The notes beneath the pieces were generated by a model, which was not told the DNA's origin, ran no database searches, and saw nothing but the letters and a program-made list of their open reading frames with translations. 64,000 nt of DNA from Schistocerca nitens (Eukaryota; Arthropoda; Insecta; Orthoptera; Acrididae), in the NCBI RefSeq assembly GCF_023898315.1, contig NC_064621.1, positions 134,910,521-134,974,520 of the forward strand, read 5' to 3'. The translations under genes and the position numbers were made by a program. Below are positions 31,537-42,774 of this stretch, piece by piece; position 1 is the stretch's first letter; every line of letters begins with the position of its first letter.

Positions 31537-32940
31537 CACTACTGGCCATTAAAATTGCTACACCAAGAAGAAATGCAGATGATAAACGGGTATTCATTGG
31601 ACAAATATATTATACTAGAACTGACATGAGATTACATTTTCATGCAATTTGGGTGCAAAGATTCTGAGAAATCAATACCCAGTACAACGACCTCTGGCCA
31701 TAGTAACACCCTTGATACGCCTGGGCATTGAGTCAAACAGAGGTTGGATGGCGTGTACAGGTACATCTGCCCATGCAGCTGCAACACGATACCACAGTTC
31801 ATCAAGAGTAGTGACTGGCGTATTGTAATGACCCAGTTGCTCGGCCACCATTGACCAGACGTTTTCAGTTGGTGAGAGATCTCGAGAATGTGCTGGCCAG
31901 GGCAGCAGTCGAACATTTTCTGTATCCAGAAAGGCCCGACAGGACCTGCAACATGCGGTCGTGCATTATCCTACTGAAATGAGTTTTGCAGGAATCGAAT
32001 GAAGGGTAGAGCCATGGGTCGTAACACACATCTGAAATGTAACGTCCACTGTTCCAAGTGCCGTCAATGCGAACAAGAGGTGACCGAGACGTGTAACCAA
32101 TGGTACCCCATGCCATCAGGCCGGGTGATACGCCAGTATGGGGATGACGAATACAGCCTTCCAATGTGCTTTCACCGCGATGTCGCCAAACACGGATTCG
32201 ACCATCATGATGCTGTAAACAGAACCTGGATTCATCCGAAAAAATGACGTTTTGCCATTTTGCACCCAAGTTCGTCATTGAGTACACCATCGCAGGCGCT
32301 CCTGTCTGTGTAGCAGCGTCAAGGGTAACCACAGCTACGGTCTCCGAGCTGGTAGTCCATGCTGCTGCAAACGTTGTCGAACTGTTGGTGCAGATGGTTG
32401 TTGTCTTGCAAACATCCCCATCTGTTGACTCATGGAACGAGATGTGGCTGCACGATCCGTTACATCCATGCAGATAAGAATGTCTGTCATCTCGACTGTT
32501 AGTGATACGAGGCCGTTGGGATCCAGCACAGCATTCCGTATTACCATCCTGAACCCACTGATTCCATATTCTGCTAACAGTCATTGGATCTCGACCAGCG
32601 CGAGCAGCAATGTCGCAATACGATAAACCGCAATCGCAATAGCCTACAATCCGACCTTTATTAGAGTCGGAAACGTGAGGGTACGCATTTCTCCTCCTTA
32701 GACGAGGCCTCACAACAACGTTTCACCAGACAACAGTGGTCAACTGCTGTTTGTGTATGAGAAATCGGTTGGAAACTTTCCTCATGTCAGTAAGTTGTAG
32801 GTGTCGCCGCTGGTGGCAACCTTGTGGGAATGCCCTGAAAATCTGATCATTTGCATATCACAGCATCTTCTTCCTTTGGTTAAATTTCGCGTCTGTAGCA
32901 CGTAATCTTCGTGGTGTAGCAATTTTTATGGCCAGTAGTT
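31537..32940 (-). mobile_element. Tc1-like element, degenerate transposase, copy 1
   Basis: Inverted ends cactactggccattaaaatt and, inverted at the right, aactactggccataaaaatt are flanked by TA at 31535-31536 and 32941-32942. A related copy lies in the opposite orientation at 49368-50751. The right terminus has one change from the expected end. Confidence 0.92.
31632..32713 (-). pseudogene. Tc1 transposase pseudogene
   Basis: From ATG at 32713 the N-terminal helix-turn-helix region reads well (MTVSRIWNQWVQDGNTE). The first catalytic block FSDESRFCLQHHDGRIRVWR is present. The middle, between the DNA-binding and catalytic parts, is frameshifted. The second catalytic block is also out of frame. 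The third (SPTENVW-like, near 31860-31880) still has the glutamate in another frame. Several frameshifts mean no protein is made. Confidence 0.88.
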
Positions 32941-32942
32941 TA

Positions 32943-34400
32943 ATTTCCAGTCTATATCTTGGGAATTATGTTGCACCAGCGAGCGGTAGGATGCTGCCGT
33001 GTGGTTGATATCGAGAAGTACCGCAAAAATGGTATAACATTATGGCAAACCATGTGGAAATACTTGTGTTCTTGTAATCCTCGAGTCTGGAGATGTGTGT
33101 AGAAAAGCGAGCAAGCAAGCAGGTCTGGACCAGAAACGGTAACGCGTTTGTGCCGAGGGGAAACGAGCTCGAATTTGTAGAACAGTTCTGAGAGTGACTT
33201 TGGTCCACTGAGGGCTCTCTGGTCACCCATCGGGTGTGGATGACTGCCGATCTCGCATGGAAATATCTAGTGCTGTGAGGAGTCTATACGGTGCTGTCTG
33301 TCTTCGCGGCATATGTACGAATGATGTAAAAGAGATGATTTTGTATGGTGCAGGATAGCAAATGTATGTTTACTTTATCGACATGGTACACGGTGATATA
33401 TTGCTGGGTTGGAGATCGGTTTGAAGCTCTAATATTCAAGCTGCTGTCCTCAGTGGGAGAGAAGTGTAATTGAGTAAGAGTTTTTCTGTATTTGACGATA
33501 TGTATGGGCACATTGCAGGGTTAAATTGTTTGTACAATATGGCAATCTGTGTAAAATAGTTTTTTTTGCCACTGAAAGTCTCATCTGCAGAAAGAAAGAA
33601 AAGTTGGATGGTGCTTCCACACCAGCTACATCAGCAATTCAGAGTGTAAATTCGGTAAGAGCCAATCATAATGCTCAGTTCATTCACATGACATTCTTTG
33701 TGCTGAGATTTAGGAGTCTCTACGTAGCAGTGAGAACGTTTGTGTCTGTTGAAAGGAGGAAGGGTAATACGTGAAGGTCAGGGTGCCACGTTAGGATCAC
33801 GAGGAAGAATGCATTCGAGGTTATTCTGAGCTATTTTCATAAACAGGGTCTGTTAGAGCATGAATTTCCGTGCATACAAGTTGAGACATCAAGAAAGCGA
33901 GCATAACTCTGTCTGGGACAGTACACAATTTCCGAGAGGTCGACTTGGTTCTTATTTTACATAGCCATGTGACATCAGCATCCGATTGAGAACACTGTTA
34001 GATGGGCTTGGGATGATTTGTAGCTACACACAGTGATGCATCAGTATGCACATCACACATGTCACGAGCAGTGGAACAGTTTTTCTAGAGCACGATCTGT
34101 GACATCAGTATGTGCATCACACATACATGTCCGAGTGGTGGAACAGTTTTCTGTAGTGTTTGCAAGGGTGAGTAGCTCTGCAACTAGGCCTTTTGCAGGA
34201 CCGCAGGTAGAGATAGTGATGACATCGGCAGCAGTGAACACACACGCATGTGATTCAGAGGATGACTTGGCACTTATTTAGATAGACATATGATGTCAGT
34301 ATAATAGTCAAAGAACTTTCACATTCCATAGGCAGGGGAGTGAGGGTGATGGCTCATGCTGGCCTGCATCTGGTGGTGGCTTGCGCCCTTGGGGTGTCTG
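32943..34400. other. Unassigned DNA with a short tandem duplication at 34035-34155
   Basis: Two units about 64 bp apart share catcagtatg, catcacacat and gtggaacagttt. Apart from this no feature is recognised, and reading frames such as 34033-34281 arise from the duplication. Confidence 0.45.
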
Positions 34401-35760
34401 CACTCTGCAAACAGGTCTTCACTCCCGTCCAGTCATGTCAGCAACGGTGCCTAGGTGACCATGTACTTTGAGAGGACTTTCTCAGGTGTGAAGTATGAAA
34501 GGGATGTCGCCACCTCATTCTCGTGGGCACCTGTGCGTGGTTTGACAGCTGCTGGTGCATCTCGAATTCTGGCAGTGGGCAGTGTCTGTACACGTTGTTT
34601 TTCGCGTCTGTTGTATTATTTTGCGAGCAGATCTGTAGGCTGTGCGTTATTTGGACGGTTTACAAGTGGGTTTCGTGTCTGCAGCACATGTGTACTGCAT
34701 TATTTAGGAGGGCTTTGCATGTCTGCATTGAAATTATTTCAGTAATTTAGGATTTGTTTGTAGTGTGTTATTTAGGAGCAGCTTACAGGTCCGTGGGCTT
34801 TGAGGCATGACCCCAAGCATGCCAGAGAGTGTGTTTTGTATCAGTGTGATAAATATACTGTCTTTCAAAATCCATCCCTAAATAAATTGTTCCAAAACAA
34901 ATAATGTACACTCCTTCCTCTCCCCAGCAGCCCAGAACAGGCTTAGTCATTTTCCCCTCCAGACAGTCATCTTGGGTTATTTGATGGAATCGACGATACC
35001 ACCCCCTGTATTGTGTACTAGGTCTAGACCTCGTGGTGAATACCATTTTCCCACCAGAATCCATGATTTTGGGTAATGGTACTTGAATTGTCAGCTGACG
35101 TCATGACCACCATCTTGGATTACATCATGGAACAGATGACAGTGTCCTCCAGTGGCAGTACTGTGTGTTAGGTCAGTTGGACTCACGATCCCATGGCGAC
35201 CACACTGGATGGTTGTTGTGCCTCAAATAATTTAAATAAATACTGCATGCAAAATAATGAAGACTTTTGCCTAGCACAGGTCGAGTCCTCTCCTGCCAAT
35301 CCCTAGGATGAGGTGGCAGTTGGGTGACTTAGGTTAGTGGAGGTAGCCCAACTGCCCTTTCTTTCATGCCACTTTATTAGGTTGGTAGAGAAAGCCCAAG
35401 AGACCTTTCTTTACCATCAAAATTCTAACTCTGTGCCAATCCCTAGGAAGAGGTGGCGCCCAGATGACTTTGTTTACTGGAGGTAGCCCAACTGCCCTTT
35501 CTTTCCAGCCATTTTTCTTATGTTATTAGAGGCTGCATTATCCTGATGGAATTTGAACCTCCCACCATTTTCTGGGTTAGGGGGTTAGGTTAGTGGTGAT
35601 AGCCCAGTTGACCTATCTTCCCGCCAAAATTCAAACTTCCCACAAAAATCCTCCATCTTGGATGACATCATAGCAGCCATCTTTGATTATGTCATCATGA
35701 TGGAACTTTTGGGGTACCATGTGGGGCAGAATCCCGCTGGGTTGGGGGGATGTCATCCAC
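34400..35760 (-). repeat. Inverted copy of the 13380-14830 repeat, with minisatellite units
   Basis: The reverse complement of about 34600-34930 matches about 14310-14640. Around 35280-35660 the units ttaggttagtggaggtagcc recur, mirroring those near 13540-13880. Units near 35690-35780 repeat ccatcttggatgacgtcatc-like sequence. It is non-coding. Confidence 0.75.
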
Positions 35761-38700
35761 CATCTTGGATGACGTCATCGTGATGGAACTTTTGGAGCAC
35801 CCTGTGGGGTAGAAAAGGCCTTGCCCCAATACTAGTGGGATAGGAAAGGGAATAAATGTTAGTAGTACATGATACCCTTGGCGACACACTGCATGATGGC
35901 TTGCAAAGTAAGAATAAAGATATATATTTAGTGCACATATTAAGATGTCAGGCTACCCATTTCTATGCATGCAAAACTCACGGAAGAATATTGTCTCTTA
36001 TATATCTATAAAATAAAGACAGAACTTCCACTGCTGATTGTCTCTCCATAGAATCCTTTGTATTAGCCCTGAATTTACTCATTGTAGTCACTTCATGAGA
36101 CGTATGTGAGAGGTTATAATATGTTTGTCCACAATCTCACAATGTCTCAATGCCCCTTTGTCACAGTATTGCTTGCCTTCCATATTCTCACAAATCTTTC
36201 AATCTTAAGTGTCCAACATTTGAATCCACCTGATTTCGGTGAGTAAGAGACATCCCCTTGCCAAGTTACAGACCTCTGCCAATTCTCTCGAAATCCCAAT
36301 ATGTTCTGACAGCACTGTTCTATTAGTTAGAAGACCGTGTAGTCCTCCACCAGTCACTGACTAGATGCAGAGCTATCACAACGAGAATAATAGCATGCTA
36401 ACATTCAGGCATAAATTCATAAGAATGCAGAGTAAATATGGATTGCACAAATAAATTCAGAACTGTAACACCTACAATTCGTCAATATCGAATGACTGAC
36501 TATATTTGTAAATATCCCTCCTGGGATGACCTAATCTCCTTTATCGTATTGCTGTTATTACCGTGCTAGAAATATGACACTGTAAGGAGAAAGAGGGTGA
36601 GATGAGTTAATGCGACAGGAGCGTGTTTTGACCATTTGGTGGAAATGGGAACATGTTGTTGTAGCTTCGCCAACCAAGAAAAACGTGTAAGGCTAGTGGA
36701 AAATGAAACTTTCTCCTATGAAACAATGTAGTAGAAAAGATAGTAAAAGCAGTTATGATGATGCTGCTTATCAGAAAATTTAGGAAGACTCCACAAAATA
36801 TGTGAACTGGAAAAGAATTTAACTACTGGACTGTAGTCCATTTCCAAACTACAAACTGGTACTGCCGCCCAAAGGAGATCTGCATTGCTCACGGTGCATT
36901 CATGTCTGTTGCCCAAAATTCACTCTATCCTTCTTATTCTGTACTATTCAATAGATAAAAACTGCAAACTATAAAAACTCAGGTAACTTCACCCGGTGCA
37001 GAACTCGATGAGATATTACTGTGTTCCTCTCTTCTGACATATCGAAAACAAATACCGTCTGTGTGCTGACATCATGCATGTTTGGTGATCCTATTAAACG
37101 TACAGGTGGAGAATGTGACCACTGATTGAAAGTGCTTTCACAGACCAGTGTAAAGCTTCATTGCCCACACCATAGGAGGGCCACATTCCCCAGACTATCA
37201 GTGGTCAGAGATGATTCCTGTGTTGTTCTTCCATAAGCAGTTCGATACATTGTTTTTCTGCTGTAACACATCCAAACAATGTATGACTACAGCTTTGTAC
37301 ATTACCATACATTTTGTTTTTGCACTATGACTTCGAGGTCTGCGTCAGGTCCTAAACCGACATTAACACATTTAGATCCATTTGCTCTCACAGCAAGCTG
37401 GCCATCACATGGTGTGAACTATGTTGCTCCCACAACATACAGGATGACTGAAGTAAGAAAACAGAGGTTATGTTTCTTACTGACAAAAATGCAGGAAACA
37501 TTAAAACGTAGGGAAACTGGTAGAGTTTGCAGCATTATGGAGTATCTCCAAACAGCTGTCTGGAGGTGATGACCTCTACATTTAATCTCATATTTTACAG
37601 TGATAAGGTAGCAGATGTGTAGGTGTTCCATTTCGAAGATACCAAGAGCATTTATTCCTTGTATTGTAGCCATGTATGTGATCACTGTTTTGGTGCTGGC
37701 TATCCCTGGATGGTGTTGCTCCCACCAAGACTCCCTCCATCTCAAACAAGTGCTATCAATCAATCATTATGTGATGATCAACAGTGTACCAGTCGACAGA
37801 TGGGTTGGAAAAGACGCTGTTCATAAGGAGCAATGTACTGCAACAAGAACTACAGACAATAGTGCAATCAATTTTAGCAATTTTACCAGTTTTTCGGTAA
37901 TTTCGACACCAACTAATGGCATAGCAGTATGCTTCCGAATTTCTGTATCATCCCTAAACCACCTCTCCACTACTTTTCTTGTACAATATACTAAATTCCA
38001 AATGTAGATAGATGGTTATACAATACGTTCATTCATGGTTAATTCTCGAACATATACAGCAAAGTATACCAGACAGCGTCCTTTACCGATACAGTTAGGG
38101 TATCTATTTATTTCTAGTACTTCAATCATAGTGCATACTTTATGATAATGATTGCCCACCTTTCCCTATGTGGATGGGAGTCACAGAATATTCTCGCACT
38201 CTTAAAATAAAGTTAGAAGTTGAAAGATCTCTCTCCATTGTCTTTGACCAACCCTCCCTACAACACTGTCACCGATTTAATTTGACCAGAAGTAGGAGGG
38301 TACTATTCTTGCTACGTTCCACGTCTCGTGAAGGAACAGAGCAAGCCGAATCCGTAACTGCTGTTCAGTGAAGATTGTTCCGCACCAATCTTACCCATGG
38401 CACCCATCCAAATACACTATATGTCTGCAGATGCTTGCACGTCGAGGAGATTAGCACCCCTCATCGGTGTATAGTACATATGAGAGTGTTGTGATGATAT
38501 AACTGATAGTTAACAAATAGTATGTGGTTTATGCATGATGGAACTCCAGGCAGACGGAGTTTGAAGCGTTTTATGTAAATCAACTGTGCTATCACTTGTA
38601 AAGTATTGTTCTACTCTCTGGGCTCAACACCAAGAGAGAGAAATGATAGAGGAACAGAACACAAGCACTCTAAGGTTACACAGTTCTGCACTAAAACACA

Positions 38701-39790
38701 CTACAATGTTAATGCCCTGCAGTTTCCCAAATATTCGTCATGTGGAGTGCAACGCTCTTAATACTCAAATCTGACACATATCCACCCTGCAAGTTTTCTA
38801 TCACATTCTCTATAGTGACAAACTGTAAGATGATATTATACTATACTAGCATCAGTCCTATGAAATGATCATTAACAACAGAGAATGTCTCTTACAAGGA
38901 AAAATTATATGCCACGCTGCTCTAATTCTGACAGAACGCAGTCAATGAAATTGTTATTTTTTTCCACAGCAATCAGATGGATGGAATAAAATGTTTAACA
39001 TGGATGGCAACCAGATGTAGAGTAATATATTTATATATTTCTGATCACAAGCCCAGGTTTGACCCCAAAAGTTATTGGCAGCCACTCTGTAGATTTTTAT
39101 AAAGTGTCCATAGCTAAAGAGTGTTGCATTACAAACTTGGTGACTGCAGTATGCAGCTACAGAACGGGTCGCATGTTTGACTTTATGCAAGACTTCCTGT
39201 CAGTTCCGACTTAAATTGTAGCGATCACATGGACAAAGCTGCAGGGAGGGCGGGAAAGAGTTACAACATGCAGAGGGACTGTCTACGTTGGAGTTTTGCT
39301 GTATGCTGTCCTTGGCAGATAGGTTCGAAAAAGGTGACTCGTTTCGAGATGTGAAAATGCCACACATATGATTTGCCAGTGGCTGCATTCTTTTAGACCT
39401 CTCTATAGGGTCCAACACAAGTATGTTGTTGAATGGAGAGACTTGATTCCAGATCGCCGAAAGCATTTCTATCAGAAAGCGTGGCACTATAGATCTAGTG
39501 TATTTGTCATAGACTTTTTGAATATCTGATAGTCGATATAGTCTTCCCCCATTGCGGGAACAAAACTTTACACAGGTCGGTGGAAGTGACTTCGATCTCT
39601 GGTCGCCTGCTGCAGTCGACCAATACATTTATTTGATGGCATCAGCATATATCGTTGATGTCAATACGCAGATGGTATTTGTTTCCTGATTTATCGGAAA
39701 AAAGAGACATTGTAAACTCTTACTGAATTCTCGACCAGGTGACGTTAGCGAAGTTTTTGTAGTCTGTAGTATTATTCAGCTGTGTGTTAC

Positions 39791-39833
<43 letters not shown>
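39791..39833. repeat. (GA)n microsatellite
   Basis: A GA tract of about 40 bp with few interruptions. The corresponding site in the left arm near 36580 is only a short purine-rich run, so the tract expanded in one arm. Confidence 0.95.
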
Positions 39834-39836
<3 letters not shown>

Positions 39837-40251
39837 CTGTTTTTAACAAGGCTCAGACACCATTTCTAACATGGTGATCATAAAAATACGATAAAGGAGA
39901 TTAGGTCATGTACAGAAGGGATATTTACGAGTATAGTCAGCCATTCGATATCGACGAGTTGTAGGTGTTATGCTTCTGAATTTCTTTGTGCAGCCCTTAT
40001 GTACTCCGGATGCTTATGAATTTCCTCCTGTACGTTAGTGTGCTATTTTTCTCGTTGTGATAACTGTGTACCTAGTCAGTGATTGTCAGAGGATAAATGG
40101 TCTTGTAACTAATGGAATAGTGCTCTCGGAGCGTGATGAGATTTCGAGAGAATTAGCACGGGTCTGTAACTTGGCAGGGGGCATATCTTACTCGTCGAAA
40201 TCAGGTGATTCAAATGTTGTATCTCGAATACTGGAAGATTCGTGAGACTAC

Positions 40252-40458
40252 AAAAAAAAAAATGGTTCAAATGGCTCTGAGCACTATGGGACTCAACTGC
40301 TGTGGTCATTAGTCCCCTAGAACTTAGAACTACTTAAACCTAACTAACCTAAGGACATCACACACACCCATGCCCGAGGCAGGATTCGAACCTGCGACCG
40401 TAGCAGCAGCGTGGCTCCGGACTGGAGCGCCTAGAACCGCACGGCCACCGCGGCCGGC
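40252..40458 (-). repeat. tRNA-derived SINE with 12-bp TSD
   Basis: The minus-strand element has B-box-like ggttcgaatcc and the common body and tail. The 12-bp sequence tcgtgagactac is at 40240-40251 and 40459-40470. It inserted into the right arm of the long inverted repeat and is younger than that element. An A-run at 40252-40262 follows the tail on this strand. Confidence 0.94.
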
Positions 40459-40758
40459 TCGTGAGACTACGACGGCACGTAAGCAATATAGTGACAAGCG
40501 GGAATTGAGAGGCGAGCTCTACACCGTTTCTTCTGAGTACTGTAGGCAAACATATTACAACCTCTCACATACATCTCGGGAAGGGACTGCCAAGAGTAAA
40601 TTCGGGGCTAATACGAAGGTTCCTACAGAGAAACAATCATTAGCAGGAGTTCTGTCTTTTGTTTTCTCGCTAAATAAGAGACAACATGCTTCCGTGAGTT
40701 TTGTGTGCATAGAAATGGATGTACTGACATCTTAGTCGGGAGACTACATTTACATCTA

Positions 40759-42180
40759 CACTCCTGGAAATTGAAATAAGAACACCGTGAATTCATTGTC
40801 CCAGGAAGGGGAAACTTTATTGACACATTCCTGGGGTCAGATACATCACATGATCACACTGACAGAACCACAGGCACATAGACACAGGCAACAGAGCATG
40901 CACAATGTCAGCACTAGTACAGTGTATATCCACCTTTCGCAGCAATGCAGGCTGCTATTCTCCCATGGTGACGATCGTAGAGATGCTGGATGTAGTCCTG
41001 TGGAACGGCTTGCCATGCCATTTCCACCTGGCGCCTCAGTTGGACCAGCGTTCGTGCTGGACGTGCAGACCGCGTGAGACGACGCTTCATCCAGTCCCAA
41101 ACATGCTCAATGGGGGACAGATCCGGAGATCTTGCTGGCCAGGGTAGTTGACTTACACCTTCTAGAGCACGTTGGGTGGCACGGGATACATGCGGACGTG
41201 CATTGTCCTGTTGGAACAGCAAGTTCCCTTGCCGGTCTAGGAATGGTAGAACGATGGGTTCGATGACGGTTTGGATGTACCGTGCACTATTCAGTGTCCC
41301 CTCGACGATCACCAGTGGTGTACGGCCAGTGTAGGAGATCGCTCCCCACACCATGATGCCGGGTGTTGGCCCTGTGTGCCTCGGTCGTATGCAGTCCTGA
41401 TTGTGGCGCTCACCTGCACGGCGCCAAACACGCATACGACCATCATTGGCACCAAGGCAGAAGCGGCTCTCATCGCTGAAGACGACACGTCTCCATTCGT
41501 CCCTCCATTCACGTCTGTCGCGACACCACTGGAGGCGGGCTGCACGATGTTGGGGCGTGAGCGGAAGACGGCCTAACGGTGTGCGGGACCGTAGCCCAGC
41601 TTCATGGAGACGGTTGCGAATGGTGCTCGCCGATACCCCAGGAGCAACAGTGTCCCTCATTTGCTGGGAAGTGGCGGTGCGGTCCCCTACGGCACTGCGT
41701 AGGATCCTACGGTCTTGGCGTGCGTCCGTGCGTCGCTGCGGTCCGGTCCCAGGTCGACGGGCACGTGCACCTTCCGCCGACCACTGGCGACAACATCGAT
41801 GTACTGTGGAGACCTCACGCCCCACGTGTTGAGCAATTCGGCGGTACGTCCACCCGGCCTCCCGCATGCCCACTATATGCCCTCGCTCAAAGTCCGTCAA
41901 CTGCACATACGGTTCACGTCCACGCTGTCGCGGCATGCTACCAGTGTTAAAGACTGCGATGGAGCTCCGTATGCCACGGCAAACTGGCTGACACTGACGG
42001 CGGCGGTGCACAAATGCTGCGCAGCTAGCGCCATTCGACGGCCAACACCGCGGTTCCTGGTGTGTCCGCTGTGCCGTGCGTGTGATCATTGCTTGTACAG
42101 CCCTCTCGCAGTGTCCGGAGCAAGTATGGTGGGTCTGACACACCGGTGTCAATGTGTTCTTTTTTCCATTTCCAGGAGTG
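40759..42180 (-). mobile_element. Tc1-like element with complete ends
   Basis: The 1422-bp element has inverted ends beginning cactcctggaaattg at the left and, inverted, cactcctggaaatgg at the right. It is flanked by TA at 40757-40758 and 42181-42182. It starts only 24 bp beyond the end of the long-inverted-repeat element. Confidence 0.94.
40914..41936 (-). CDS. Tc1-like transposase, 340 aa, apparently intact
   Basis: This is a DDE transposase for cut-and-paste movement at TA sites. N-terminal helix-turn-helix motifs occupy about residues 12-110 (FERGHIVGMREAGWTYRRIA, then STIRNRLHEAGL). Catalytic residues are at about 155 (FSDESRFCL), 244 (FQQDNARPH) and 277 (SPDLSPIEHVW). The gap between the second and third is 32 residues, shorter than the 34 usual for Tc1. 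The start at 41936 (MPRQRGREP) gives the normal family length. The frame is also open 72 codons upstream to 42152, which I treat as leader. No stops or frameshifts are visible. Confidence 0.9.
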   Translation of the reverse strand: MPRQRGREPYVQLTDFERGHIVGMREAGWTYRRIAQHVGREVSTVHRCCRQWSAEGARARRPGTGPQRRTDARQDRRILRSAVGDRTATSQQMRDTVAPGVSASTIRNRLHEAGLRSRTPLGRLPLTPQHRAARLQWCRDRREWRDEWRRVVFSDESRFCLGANDGRMRVWRRAGERHNQDCIRPRHTGPTPGIMVWGAISYTGRTPLVIVEGTLNSARYIQTVIEPIVLPFLDRQGNLLFQQDNARPHVSRATQRALEGVSQLPWPARSPDLSPIEHVWDWMKRRLTRSARPARTLVQLRRQVEMAWQAVPQDYIQHLYDRHHGRIAACIAAKGGYTLY

Positions 42181-42474
42181 TATATGCTTACTTTTCAAGC
42201 CATCGTACAGTGTGTGGCCAAGGATATCCTGCACCACTAATGGTCATTCCCTTTCCTATCCTACTCGCAAATACATCGAGGGGAAAGGACTGCCTATGCG
42301 TCTCCCTATTAGTGCTAATTTATCGTATGTTGTCTTCGTGGTCCAGATGCAAAATGTATGTTTGCGGTAATTGGCTTCGAATGTCAGTTCTCAGTAGTGT
42401 TCCTCGAAATGATCATCGTCTTCTCTCCAGGGATTCCCTTTTGAATCATCTACCACAAATTTTGCGGGAGCCAG

Positions 42475-42720
42475 TAGGAACGCTTAAGTAAGGCTGTATT
42501 CTGAAGGAATGCAGTTTACGGGAAGGATAGGGGAAAGCATATTGTTCAACATCCTGGTATTTACCTGAGCAACACTTAGGCACCCAGTCCTGTTGGGAAG
42601 GATGGGACAACTTTTGCGAGTCATTAACAGTTGTCCAGCACGGAGAGAAGTGGGTTATCGGCGGGTAATTGTACAGCCCTGACGCCTGAGCAGCTTCTCA
42701 CTTGCAGTCCCATAGTGGAC
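42475..42720 (+). repeat. Dispersed repeat, inverted copy of 12850-13200
   Basis: It contains gtaaggctgtattctgaagg, catattgttcaacatcctgg and cacccagtcctgttgggaag, all of which appear in inverted order at 12850-13190. It has an internal deletion relative to that copy. It is non-coding. Confidence 0.7.
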
Positions 42721-42774
42721 GCATTACGGTGGTGGAAAAGAGTGTGAAATACACTACTGCCCCCATAGACTGAC

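Larger units (their letters stand above)
35941..40734. mobile_element. Probable DNA transposon with inverted arms of about 1 kb or more, family unknown
   Basis: The left arm begins taagatgtca at 35941 and the right arm ends with its inverted copy tgacatctta at 40725-40734. Arm similarity can be followed inward for over a kilobase: acctctcacatacatctc near 40560 against 36110, cgataaaggagattaggtca near 39890 against 36530, and aaacaaataccatctg-type blocks near 39670 against 37050. The right arm carries a SINE and a GA microsatellite. The centre (about 37300-39500) has no recognisable transposase, only weak frames such as 37615-38007 plus and 39200-39628 minus. No target duplication is obvious. 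It could also be an inverted segmental duplication. Confidence 0.6.

Noticed and set aside
41309-42491. Open frames overlapping the Tc1-like transposase at 40914-41936, on both strands
   Set aside because: They are shadows of the intact transposase frame on the minus strand, which carries the catalytic motifs.
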